NCBI RefSeq assembly: GCF_949628215.1
Contig: NC_134276.1
Coordinates: forward strand, 30,754,226 to 30,818,225
Length of the DNA: 64,000 bases
Source of the DNA: Phalacrocorax aristotelis
Lineage: Eukaryota > Chordata > Aves > Suliformes > Phalacrocoracidae
Direction of reading: 5' to 3'
Positions 53,761 to 64,000 of this stretch are shown one piece after another. Below the pieces are notes generated by a model. It did not search any database, was not told the DNA's origin, and saw nothing but the letters and a program-made list of their open reading frames with translations. Position 1 is the stretch's first letter. Each line of letters opens with the position of its first letter. A program made the position numbers and the translations under genes.

Positions 53761-53791
53761 TGAATTGTTCTTGTGATAAAAGAACAATTCA
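53761..53791. repeat. Perfect 12-bp inverted repeat, 7-base spacer
   Basis: TGAATTGTTCTT (53761-53772) and AAGAACAATTCA (53780-53791) are exact reverse complements around GTGATAA. It could form a hairpin in RNA or be a dimeric protein-binding site. It may also be chance in AT-rich DNA. Confidence 0.9.
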
Positions 53792-53926
53792 GTAATGTTC
53801 AACCCCACATTGTAAAATTCATATATAACTGCACTAACTAATATATTCAAGATTTTTAACTTCCCTGTGATTCAGTAGACCAACAAAAATGGACCTAAGT
53901 AACATAGATTTCTAACTGCCCATGTA

Positions 53927-54347
53927 ATCACAGAATCACAGGGGTTGGAAGGGACCCCTGGAGATCATCTTGTCCAACCCCGCTGCTTCAGCAGGGACAC
54001 CTAAAGCAGGGGGCACAGGATTGTGTCCAGGGGGGTTTTGAACGTTTCCCAGAGAAGGAGACTCCACAGCCTCCCTGGGCAGCCTGTTCCACTGCTCTGG
54101 CACCCTCACAGGAAAGACGTTTTGCCTAAGGTTTAGGTGGAACTTCCTGTGTTCCAACTTGTGCCCATTGCCCCTTGGCCTGTCATTGGGCACCACTGAA
54201 AAGAGTCTGGTCCCATCCTCTTGACACCCTCCCTTTAGATATTTATAAGCATTGACAAGATCCCCCCTCAGTCTTCTCTTCTCCAGGCTGAACAAACCCA
54301 GGTCTCTCAGCCTTTCCTCAAAAAAGAGATGCTCCAGTCCCCTGATC
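53927..54347 (-). mobile_element. CR1 LINE, 5'-truncated 3' end, antisense
   Basis: Read on the minus strand this is the C-terminal part of CR1 ORF2 plus the short 3' UTR. It runs from about 54347 and ends in TGTGATTCTGTGAT at 53940-53927, the CR1 terminal octamer type. The frame from 54295 encodes [12 protein letters not shown], then [17 protein letters not shown] and [16 protein letters not shown], all typical of the CR1 reverse-transcriptase C-terminus and matching the 14-kb copy. At about 54044-54050 an extra base shifts the frame, so the normal stop is missed and the reading continues into 3' UTR. It is a dead fragment, probably younger than the 41- and 61-kb pieces judging by its clean match to the family. 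Confidence 0.95.
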
Positions 54348-55890
54348 GTTAATAACTAATGCAAGTATGTCTCTAATTCCCTCTATCTGAGTGCACTGAT
54401 ACCTGAAATTATCACTTTCTTTAGCAAAATTAGTTTGCTGCATCATGCCCGTGCAACTGAGGAATTAAGCTTACTTTTGCCACACTCCCAACAGTTTTGA
54501 ACATCAGACCGCTACATTCCTGATGAGAAGCCCCAGATTTCTGGCCAGGACCTTTCGTGGTGCATACCCTCAGCAACAGCAGCTCCCAACTCACGCACAG
54601 GTTCAGCTCAGCCACTGTAATTCAAAACAGACTCATGATAGCATCCTGTTAAACACAATAACTCCACGCCTGTTAGATATGAAATTACTTTCCTGCCTCT
54701 ATGTCTTGTTAAACTTAAATAAAACACCTTAGATGGAATTACTTTCACAGCTGTGCTATCTTTAATTTTGTTAAGCATTTGTAGAGGTATATTATCTTTT
54801 ACAGCATTTATCTAAAGGGGAAATTCAGATGCCTAAAAGAAGGTACCTAATGCCTGCTGAAATACCCTGGGGTATCCAGGATATCTGTGCAGGGCTGGCA
54901 GATATGGTGTGGGACCTACAGGAGACCCACACCTTTGAACTGGCAGTGAGAGGCCAAGTGGGATGCCGAGGGGCTCTGAAATGACACGAGGTCTATGTTT
55001 AGGCACATGCATTTCTTCTAAAATTAATAAAATAAAACACTAAAATAAAAAAACCTAAACAAGACTTTATATTATTTCACTTTAGAAAAAAAATGTGAAA
55101 ACTCTGAAGAAATAATTTTGTCTAAATCCCATACGTTCCTATATAAAAACCTATTGGGGATCATCACTGCTTGTTATCTAGGTCCTATAAAAATAAAGCG
55201 CATAATGAACTAGTGACATTCACAATACTTTTATACTTTCTCACTTCAAATTTTAGGATACCACTACATTTTCAAAGTTAAATACTTGAAAAGTCAGAAA
55301 ACATTAATACCAGCTTCATGAAAACCCAAGACTACAGCTTTTAGCTATTTTAGAGTGACGATTTTAATTCTAAATATATATACTATTTTTTCTCATTCAG
55401 CAACCAAGTGCTTGATACTGTTCATGAGAAAAGCATTATGACATTCAAATAAAATCTTGAAAAATATATGGCTGCCTACAGTACAACTATTTTACATCAC
55501 TTTGTTGTAATGACAAATTCTAAAAATGTAAAATTAATTCCCACTTTAACGCGCTCCTCGCAGCTGAGCCTTGGAGCTTGTGCTTGTGTTTTTCCTCAGG
55601 CAAATTTCCCTTTGACTCCAGGAAGAGTTTTGGTGGAGTACCATATCACAGTAGCAAATGGTCCTCTGTAGTAGCACTTCTAGAAATGGCTGAGAAGATA
55701 AACCTGGCTAGACTAGCCAACTGGAAGGTAATGACGATGAAGATACAAGAAAGGCTGAGATGTATCAGATGAAGTATTTCTAGTAGGGCGCGGAAGCTGT
55801 TGCATTGATGTTGTAGGCAAGGCAATAACGAAGGATGCACACTTCTGCTTGCCTTTGTTTAAAAACATCAATTTAACTTAAAGTAATGCT
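54348..55890. other. Non-coding stretch
   Basis: Nothing recognisable; AT-rich, especially 55010-55470. Confidence 0.65.
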
Positions 55891-55906
55891 GGGGGGGGTG
55901 GGTGGG
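55891..55906 (+). other. Putative G-quadruplex motif
   Basis: An 8-G run followed by T-GGG-T-GGG gives four possible G3 runs with loops of 2, 1 and 1 bases. Short loops usually mean stable folding in vitro. Folding in the cell is not shown. Confidence 0.6.
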
Positions 55907-58309
55907 AAATTAAGCTTCTGAAAGAAAACTATGCAAATTTTACTCGTTCAGTGTAGGACGCTCGGGCGCAAATTTCCCAGCTACATGCTGATCCAAATGG
56001 TAGGGGAAAGGACTGCATGGGCCCCCACAACGCGCCCCCCTGCCCCTCCCCAGCCCACAGCCTGCTCCCGGGGAGAGCCAACACCGGGTGAGAGGAGCCA
56101 CCCTGGCAAGCTGTGCATGGCACTTCGGCCCACAGCCTCACACCTCTGGCTTACTAAAATCGAGCCTGAAAGGGAGTGTCATTGATTTTCCCAATTACAT
56201 CAGCATGGAGAAAAACCACAATAGAGGGGAAAAAATACTATTTAATGTAAAAGTACAATATAGACACAAGGGTCCAGGATAAATTTAGGCTGAAAGATAG
56301 AAAAAATATTTATGAGAGCTGTGGTGGGTTGGAACAAACTTCCAGTAGTATACAGGGTGGGCAAGACACCTTCTTCATGGATTTCATGGTAAATTTGTTA
56401 TTAACAGCCAGAAGATGAGACTCAGTAGACCAGGAGCCCTCAGCAATGAACCAGCAGGGTCTTGGTTCTTTCTAATTCAGCCAGAGCCTTCTCACTGTGA
56501 TTATGAGAAATCAAAAAGAATCTCTTCATATTAAAGGAGGCTGCAGCTAATCAGATTAACACTTAAAGGAAAACATAAATATTATAACAGACATCAAAAT
56601 GATTATGTCATTATTTTCTGCTTGAGGCTCACTTATGGACTAGGTTGTGAAATACTACTTTTGGTTACTTCACACTAAATCCCAAGAAATTCTACTGATT
56701 TCAGTTGCTTCAATGAGATTACTTCAAGTTTGTCTTGAAATAAATGAGATTTGAATTCAAACCTTAATCCTATGTCTCCTTTGGGGGAACTAAAGCTGAA
56801 AGTCCATCATAAAGATTGGTGAACATCACTGATTTTGTAGTCATGGGGATGAGTAAGCAGTGGTGAAGATGTCACAGAGAACAGTAAAAAGCAGAAGAGA
56901 GTTTTAACTAGACATTGGTTTGCCTTACCAATCGTCTGTCCTTTGTTGGTTATATGTCAGGATTACACGCTGTGCAGAGATTATTAAAAAATGCAGACCA
57001 GCCAACTTTCTCTTGGTTTATTTGGAGTAAAGTATCCTTCAAAAGCTATATTTTAAGCAAACTTTTTTTTCTTTCTTTGTCACAGCCAGATTCTCCAGTT
57101 CAGGAATTTACAATATTTTCCTTTTTCCAGAATGACACCTGCTGGTGGGAGAAGCATGGATGAATTGCAGATACTTTATAGGTTTGATTGTAGCTAACTT
57201 GATATATTCTCTGAGCATGCTCATCACCCGTGCCCAAGCAAACTACTGAAAATAAAGATTTGGTAACTGTGAAGGTGCTATAAGGAGGGTGTTGTAGAAG
57301 TAATATAGTTTTCCAATTTGCTTTTAACAAATCACCAAGCTACCTACTACTAAGACAATGCTTCAATGGTGTTTCAGTGTTGGACACTAGCACTATTTTG
57401 GGAAGCGCACAGCATTAATATGTCAGATTGAGGTGAAAACCAGAAGGAAACCCTCCCTATCCTGCGCAAAAAGCTGCTGTGCTGCTTCAAACCCTTGAGT
57501 GCGAGTAAAACCAGCTGCTAATGCAACTGTTGGTGCTTAACACCCTAAAAGATTAGCATCTCAAAGAGAAGCATTGTGCACATGTTCCTGACTCCTATAG
57601 GAGGACATAGCTTGGAGAGACAGAAAGCAAGTTGTACCTTTGCCAAAACTGACAAACACTCCTCAATACACCAGCCAGCATTAGGCTCTGTAATGGGCTT
57701 CCATATTCACAGCACCTCTGCTGCCTGGGTCTATTGGAGCAGCCTCTCCTCCAGCTAAACTGGAGCCAGACTTCAGCTTTTGATGCTTCCAAGACATTTG
57801 CAGCCATATTTCCAACAGTGATTTCCAATGCTAAGAACACCCTCATTGGGAATACACAACTTCCTTTTTCTGAGATGCCAACTATCCACTGTCTTCTATA
57901 AAGGCAAGCTAAAGTGTAGGTGCTCAGGACCCTGAAGAAAACCCTGAAGCTGGACTCTAAAATATCTAGAAATATGAATTATTGAAGCTACTCTGGGATT
58001 TTTTTGGACATTAACTTGTGGTAATTTTAATAAATCAGATTTTGAGAACTGTATGTTTTAAACATGACTTACGAAGAAATATTTGTGAAAAAATGCCCAG
58101 TTTTGAAGAAAACTATTATAAATTCAATTCAGAATTAGAATTCAGGGAATTCTTTTGAATTATTTACAAGAGCATAGGCAAATATACACTTTCAAATATG
58201 TTCCCCTTGGGTAAATTATTAGTTTATAGGTATTGCTATGGCACACCTCATTGCAACATCAGAAAGCAAACTTTCTTGTTGATTACAGTATTAGACTGCA
58301 TTGGGCTGG
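55907..58309. other. Non-coding stretch
   Basis: No gene is recognised. ACTGATTTCAGTTGCTTCAA at 56695-56714 resembles the '...attgacttcaatgg...' signature of an old amniote repeat. The C-rich part at 56025-56075 is low-complexity. No open frame exceeds 85 codons. Confidence 0.6.
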
Positions 58310-58352
58310 TGTCGTGGTTTAGACCCAGTCAGCAACTAAACACCACACGGGC
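58310..58352 (-). mobile_element. 43-bp scrap of the same LTR family as at 20.4 kb
   Basis: TGTCGTGGTTTAGACCCAGT followed by CAGCAACTAAACACCACACG is the reverse complement, with about ten mismatches, of the last 43 bases of the LTR ending at 20994. It begins exactly at the LTR terminus (TGTC). The rest of the LTR is missing, so most of this insertion was deleted. Confidence 0.65.
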
Positions 58353-58364
58353 TTGGCTTTTCAT

Positions 58365-58490
58365 CCTGGATTTATCACTGGCCCCCTTTATGGCTTTCAG
58401 CAGATAACTTCACATCTCTTTTCCTTCAGTTCTCCCGTCTGTGAAAAGAAGATAACATTACTTTGTTATCAAGGTTAAATGACTGATTTC
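58365..58490 (+). mobile_element. MIR-like SINE relic
   Basis: The segment reads through a diverged MIR core: CAGATAACTTCACATCTCTT, CCTTCAGTTCTCCCGTCTGT, GAAAAGAAGATAACATTACT and AAGGTTAAATGACTGA, in the order expected of this ancient SINE. It directly adjoins the LTR scrap, which suggests the retrovirus inserted into or beside the older SINE. The tail after 58490 is not recognisable. Confidence 0.5.
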
Positions 58491-61304
58491 CAAGGATTGT
58501 TTTTATTTTGGTAAATGCAAACACGTGAGAAGCGGGTACATTGCTGTAAACTCGCTGGTAAATATAAGACACATGAGACTGTTCCAACAGATAGTTTAGA
58601 GCTGGAGAGTTTCTTTAAACATATTTCTTGCCAAGTTGATCAAAGCTTCAGTTCTACCTATGGTTGTACATACATCTGTTTATAGAGTCCTTGTTTGTCA
58701 CACATATAATAAAAAGCTGGAACCTTATCATAACTTTGGTTTATCTTCCTTAACCTCCTTAACAAAGCAATGACTCCACAAAGTACTCCTCTACATCCCA
58801 CTGCCTTCAGAGTGAGACCTCAGCTCAGGGTAAGCACTTTGCTGAGAACAGCAGAAGGCTGGAAGCAGAAAGACTGATATAATCCCCAAACCTGTGATAG
58901 CCTGGCCATCCCCAGAAGGTTTGAGCTAGCTGAAAAGTAGAGAGGAAATTGCAGAAAAGATGCTTGTGCAAATATGTTCTTACTTTTTGCTGCCGGGGCC
59001 TAAGGAGCTTTCCCTAAACAGGTTTTTGAGCAGCTTCCAGTTAGCTCAAGGAGTGTCTCCTTGAGCACACCATTACCAACAATTGACCGTGACTGTCTCA
59101 GTTCTGTGCTAGAATCCAGCCAAATGATGCTTCTCATCCCAAAGTGATTGCACTGCTTTTCTTGTCAGATTAGAGGCCAGCTTCAGTTCTGAGCTCAGGT
59201 TACTGCTTATCCTTAAGCGGTCTTTCCAGTTTTTAATGCTACACAGGGCGAATTAAAAGCGTGCATGGGATAGAAACAGCCTGGAATTCAAATTAGCCTC
59301 TGCACAAGGATGAGAGCTCTGAATCTGGCCAAATTTTGTTGCTCTCTCCACTCTACTTATTGAACTCATGTGGCATGGAATAAACTTGGTGTTGGGATTG
59401 CTTTCATGTCCCACTCTTTTATTTCACCTAGAACATACTTAACTTCAACCTTTTAAGCCTTGCTAACCAAATCGTGAGATATGCCTGACTGCCATAGATC
59501 CATCCCACTTCTTAATAGGCAGCTACCAGGAAACTGTAGCTACAATGTTTTTAAGCACTCTCATCACTTCTGGTAATGTGTTACCAGCATCATTTCCCAT
59601 AGAAGTCCTCCCATCCCTTCCCCCACCGAAGGGCATATGCCCTATGACGAGTCCCAGCTCATCCAAACTCCCTGAGCTGCTAAACCACGCTATGACCAAA
59701 AAGCTCCTCCTCAAAGGATTTCTGGCTTCAGCTGACCTCCTAGGGAACAGCCACAGGCTCTGCAGAAGTGATCTTTAACATCAAAGTTAAGCATTGCTTT
59801 AAACTGATCCACACAGAACAAGAAATAACCATACATCATTCCACGGTTTAATTTTCTCACTGGTTTTGCATGTGTAGCTTTTCCTCTGCCTGATAGACAT
59901 GGGTTTTTACCTCCGGTAACGATCCTCCTCAAGCTTTGATTGATTCTGTACTTCAAAGATTACTTTCTTCTCCCCCCAAAATATTTCCTTACCTTTCTCT
60001 CTTTTGTCTCAGGTTTCTTTGTCTTACCCACATAATTTCTGTATTTGTAAGGGACTTTATCAGCATGTACCTTTTTGTCGTCTCTCTCAGAGAAATTCCT
60101 CTCCTTCCAACCACAGCCCTTTGCAGCCAAGTCGGAGGGAACTGCTTATCTCTAGGGCGCAATAACTTCTCTGGGTGCACAGACACTGTGCAGCCACTTC
60201 TCAGTGACCAAGTACTTGTCCCACAAGGATGAATACCAGATAACTTAGATTTTCTGAATGTCACTTACCCTATATTGGCCCTACGAGGTCTGGAAGGCCC
60301 AGGTTGGCAACTGGCGAAGTGTGCCCATTTCTTGAGTGCACTAAAGACCTGTGAGTGCTGGAAGTCCCTGGTGTGCACGGGGAGCACACGCAGGAGCAAC
60401 ACTGGGAAGTGAAATGCTGTGTGGGGAACCAGAGCTCCTGGAAACCTGAACAAACCCATCCATCTGCACTTCTGCTTGTAGGACAGGATCTGAATGCAGC
60501 CACGAGTACGTGCCACCCTCATCACACTTGAGAAAAGCTCACCATGCTCATTTCTGGGCAGACAGTCTCCATGCCTGGACGGCGGGGCAGCAGAGGAGGT
60601 GTACACCACTCCTTCCTTCAAGAATGGTTAGTGCTATACAGGACTTCGACCCCCAAACACGATACAGATCCAGAACCACAACAGTTCCCCTGCATAGAGG
60701 AAGTAAGAAGGTTCCTGAGTGATGTATATTTTTGTATTTCTACTTCTTGCATTGCCTAGTTTTGCCTTCTACACTGTTGCCCTTTCTCCAAGTTGTTTGT
60801 CATTTTACAGTTTTACCCCAAACACCAAAACAACACTTATGGTTTTCCATTTAAAAACATATAGTTTCAGTCAAAATGTCACATATTTTAAACTCTGGTA
60901 AGAGTGAAACAGAAGAGAATCCACACTGTGTGTGCCTTCTGCATCTGCATAGGACTGCTAAGCACTGCAGACTGCACAGGATGTAGTGTCAGTCCATGGG
61001 GGAAAAAAAAAAGGATAACTACTTGACCCAAACTAGCAGGCAAACTTGATTAGAGAATTGCTGTTTCACTACTCTTCTCCTCTTCGTGTCGCTCCTACTT
61101 CCCTATTTGCCTTCTCCTTCTCAGAGAAAAATATTTTCTGGGGACATCAACTCTGTTGCAATTTCTTTACTGAGATCCAGAAAGGTTAGGTTTTACTAGA
61201 TGCCACTTTTCTGGCAAATTGAAGTACCAGATTTGCATACCACATACAATGGGTTTTTTTCCAAAATTAATTATTTACTTTTTTTTTTCTATTTACAATA
61301 TAGA
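58491..61304. other. Non-coding stretch
   Basis: No gene is recognised. A perfect hairpin lies at 59044-59066. Minus-strand open frames of 77 to 118 codons at 60265-60621 overlap one another and match nothing. Confidence 0.6.
59044..59066. repeat. Perfect 10-bp hairpin with 3-base loop
   Basis: GCTCAAGGAG and CTCCTTGAGC are exact reverse complements around TGT. It is not flanked by a T run, and the arms do not extend further, so it is too short for a microRNA precursor. Confidence 0.9.
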
Positions 61305-62450
61305 AATTTATTTCCTTCAAGATCTGTTTTAAAGCTTTGCCCCAATGAGGTCAGATTAATAGGCCTGCTCTTGTCTATGTGACTCTCTCCTCCCTTCTGT
61401 GTTTTTGTCACATGGTCCGTTTTCTCCATATGAGACATTCAGACATACGGTTTCATATACCTGTTCTGCCTGAATTCTGGAGCAACAGTTATCCCACCCC
61501 GCTGGATGGGAGCCCATTAATTTTCCTGAGCTTTGCTCCCCTGTTGGTTGGTTAATTGCCACTTCCATTCCCTCAGTAATCCTCCAGACTTTGCCCTGTT
61601 TCTAGATCAACATCGGCTTTTCTAACACAGATTATAGTTCATCTTCACGGCACAGAGCCTTTCTCTTTCCCACATTTTTTCTAGATGAAGAACTTTTTGG
61701 TATTTATCTTAAGCTCCTTTCATTTGGTTTTACTTTATTCCTGCATATCCTACCTTCTAAGACACTATTTTCGTTGCTGATCTCTCCTTTTCCTCCCGTC
61801 CTTGCATTACCTACCAACACCTTTTCTGTGATGATTAGCCATTTTTTTTCTTTCTTTTGGGATATAAGTTCTAGGTAGCTTTCACATCTTAAACTTTAAA
61901 AACTCTACACCTCCTCCACATTTCAACCCCTTGGCTCTTCAATCCAGATTACTTCAGTAATTAATTCATGTAGTTTATCAAACTTTTCCTCTTCAAAATC
62001 AGGATCCTTAACTACAGTTCTGTTTCTATTTATTCTTCTATGTAATGTAAGCACAGTAGACTTGTGAGTACTTGTTTCAAAGTTTCTTTTATTTTTATTC
62101 TTCCACAGAAGCCATGGTGCTTGTCAAAACTAAGTCTAAAACAGGATTGGTTGAGAAGTCATTTGGTGAAGAAGTATTACATATACCATGTTTATAGGTA
62201 CCTTGAGAAATAGGTCCCTACTTCTGCATGCCTTCCTCCAACTGACATCTAGGAAGTCTGAGTCTCCCATAAAGACATAATTTCCAGTCGTTATTTATTT
62301 CTCTAATTATGCTACAGAGACCTCTGTTCATGTCTAGAATGATAAAGATGGACTAAGGGCTACAGCAGCCATCTGGAATGATGTCTACAGTTCTCTTTTA
62401 ACTAACTTTTCCCAAAGTAATTTTGACACAGACAAATTTTGCATTAGGGC
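61305..62450 (-). pseudogene. Degraded CR1-type ORF2 fragment (endonuclease to RT), antisense
   Basis: Read on the minus strand, this follows a CR1-group LINE ORF2 from the apurinic-like endonuclease into the start of the reverse transcriptase. Near 62398-62360 the bases encode VDIIPDGCCSP, aligning with the family's ADI-VGVCYRPP stretch. At 62270-62238 MGDSDFLDVSW aligns with the conserved GDFN-type catalytic motif region (GDxNxPDVxW). Near 61372-61349 KSRPINLT aligns with the NYRPVSLTS motif of the reverse transcriptase. Spacing of about 0.9 kb between the last two suits the family. Many stops and indels show that it is long dead and much older than the 54-kb copy. Boundaries are approximate. 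Confidence 0.7.
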
Positions 62451-62816
62451 AGCAATAAATACTAGTAATCACTTTTTTTTTCTGAGGGAGAATTTATGAC
62501 ACACTGTTTTTTTGAGAAAGCCAGTATGTGATATTTCCAGCTCACTCCTAAAGCCATTGCATGACTGGACAGCACAAATCCCAAGGCTGCTGGACTCCTG
62601 GCTGCCCTAACGCTGGGATACCTCAAAAAGGCAGCTGTCTGTGAATTGGGAAGCCTTGGGGCTGGGTAGCCTGAAGGGGCAGCAGCCTGAGGACTCAGGA
62701 GGCCTGGGGAGGGAGATCAGAAAGGTCTGATCCTCCACCAGCCTGGCAGGAGGTGAGGGGAGGAAGCCAGAGAGCTGCTAGCCCACCATGCTGACAAGGT
62801 GGGAGCTGGCTATGCT

Positions 62817-62841
62817 GGGCAGGGGGAGACTTGGGGAGGGG
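62817..62841 (+). other. Putative G-quadruplex motif
   Basis: Four G runs (62817-62819, 62822-62826, 62833-62836, 62838-62841) are separated by 2, 6 and 1 bases, meeting the G3+N1-7 rule. It sits at the edge of a G-rich low-complexity tract starting near 62640. Confidence 0.65.
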
Positions 62842-63919
62842 AGAAAACAGAATTTACTCCCTTCTAATTTTGGTGGTGTAGCTTTTATCCACCTTAAGAG
62901 GTGACTTTACCCACTTTGTTACTTACCACCATGCTGGTGGTCTGACCAACCTAGCAGAGACCCCAGGGTTGGCTGATGGGGGCGGTGGGCCGGGGCAGCA
63001 GCCCCCCAGCTTGGCTGCCCTTGGGGCTTCTGTGGAGCTGATGCACCTTGGGGACAGCATCTTCACCCCACACAAGTGGCATTTTCCAACTGAGCATGGC
63101 GCCATCCAAAAACTTTCGGCAAGCTCTTGTCCGCAAGCGCGCTACCAGCTCCAGTTACCAACAAAATATTTAAATTTTTCACAAGCATTAAAAATGTGAA
63201 GCAAGACCAACATTTCAGCCACCAAATGAGTAATACCTCTGAAGCAGACTCAACAAGAAGCTCATGGGAATTTTTGTCTAGCTTTATTTACTACTACAAA
63301 TTGCTTACCAGATCTAGCCTGTTCAGACTGCGGTGCTTTTTACACTAACAGAAAAAAAGCTAATTCTGGGAGTCTTTTTTTTGTTGTTGAGTACTCTCAC
63401 TCACTTTCACTAACACAATACAAAAAATCATGCCTGGGATTACAACAGCAGGATGGAAACTTTCTACTACACTTTAGCGAACCTCAAGGTATGTGCTACA
63501 GATATTGTGTGCATTTCCAGGAACCCTGTCAAAATTGATCATGTGAAAAAACCCAAGACAATTAGGAAGAAAACTACTTCATCAACTTCCTCCGTTACCC
63601 ATACCATAGGGCAGATGTAAGGTCAAAACCAAAAGCGTAATTTTCAAAAGCCTTTTGAAAAATTGCCTGGATTTCCTACCTTGTCACCTCCATGAGCCAC
63701 ACCGAAAATTAGCAGTCAATGAGCTTTTGAGAGACAAAACACCACCTAAAGTAGCGACGTGGTTCCGGATTAGGTCCAAACACTAAATTGTTTAATTCAA
63801 GGACAAACCACATTGTACTTTCCTTATGCATCTGCAAACAGAATAGGACATGATGAAACAGAAAACTCTCCTTGTGGTTTTGTGTATATCATCCTTGCCA
63901 CTTTCATAATTAGAGGACA

Positions 63920-63990
63920 TAGGCTACCATTAAAGTCAATTGCAAAGTTCCCATTGACTTCAGTAGATGTAAACCAGGCATTAATATTAT
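63920..63990. repeat. Probable fragment of an ancient amniote dispersed repeat
   Basis: The phrase AAGTCAATTGCAAAGTTCCC with ATTGACTTCAGTAGA strongly resembles a repeat common in reptile and bird genomes, whose signature pairs AAGTCAAT with ATTGACTTCA. The two arms, 63933-63940 and 63953-63960, are exact reverse complements. The family name is not certain and the window ends close by. Confidence 0.4.
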
Positions 63991-64000
63991 GCTTTTCAGT

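Larger units (their letters stand above)
62451..64000. other. Non-coding stretch to the window end
   Basis: No gene is recognised. The 62560-62840 part is G-rich and low-complexity, with a quadruplex motif at its end. A probable old-repeat fragment lies at 63920-63990. Open frames are under 80 codons. Confidence 0.6.

Noticed and set aside
53936-54295. 119-codon open frame as a host gene
   Set aside because: It is the CR1 ORF2 C-terminus running past its normal stop through a 1-base insertion.
1-64000. tRNA, rRNA, snRNA, microRNA or CRISPR loci
   Set aside because: I looked for tRNA B-box sequence, known small-RNA signatures and regularly spaced repeats by eye and found none that held up.

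Overview
The window looks like vertebrate nuclear DNA, most probably from a bird and more likely a neoavian than a galliform. It carries several CR1 LINE fragments. It also has one near-complete long terminal repeat that I recognise, from memory, as a family common in neoavian genomes, and CpG is scarce apart from one short patch. There is no bacterial-style gene packing. The open frames are short (the longest are 179 to 185 codons), lie in GC-rich stretches, overlap one another on both strands, and match no protein family I know. I find no protein-coding exon, tRNA, rRNA, CRISPR array or plasmid/phage feature. The best description is an intergenic or intronic stretch of about 64 kb.

Layout. 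From 1 to 14.0 kb the DNA is single-copy-looking, with one cluster of GATA-type motifs near 1.7-1.9 kb and a few simple repeats. A 5'-truncated CR1 copy lies at 14.01-14.41 kb (+ strand) and carries an internal deletion. A solo LTR of an endogenous retrovirus is at 20.4-21.0 kb. A MIR-like SINE relic is at 29.9-30.0 kb. A CpG-rich patch of about 420 bp at 38.0-38.5 kb is the only segment resembling a CpG island. An old CR1/L3-type tail lies at 41.0-41.2 kb. Around 45-48 kb the sequence is AT-rich and holds a near-perfect inverted GATA site; its texture suggests conserved non-coding DNA, which is untested. A second young-looking CR1 tail (- strand) is at 53.9-54.3 kb. A 43-bp scrap of the same LTR family and a second MIR-like relic adjoin at 58.3-58.5 kb. 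A degraded antisense piece of CR1 ORF2, from the endonuclease into the reverse transcriptase, spans 61.3-62.45 kb.

How the parts relate. The mobile-element pieces are independent dead insertions of different ages and do not form a working system. Two of them can be compared inside the window: the two CR1 tails share the same ORF2 C-terminal peptide, and the 58.3-kb scrap matches the terminus of the 20.4-kb LTR. The likeliest functional content is regulatory: the CpG patch and the GATA-motif sites. I found nothing that supports a new multi-gene biological system. Family names come from recognition without a database search, and boundaries are approximate unless stated as exact.
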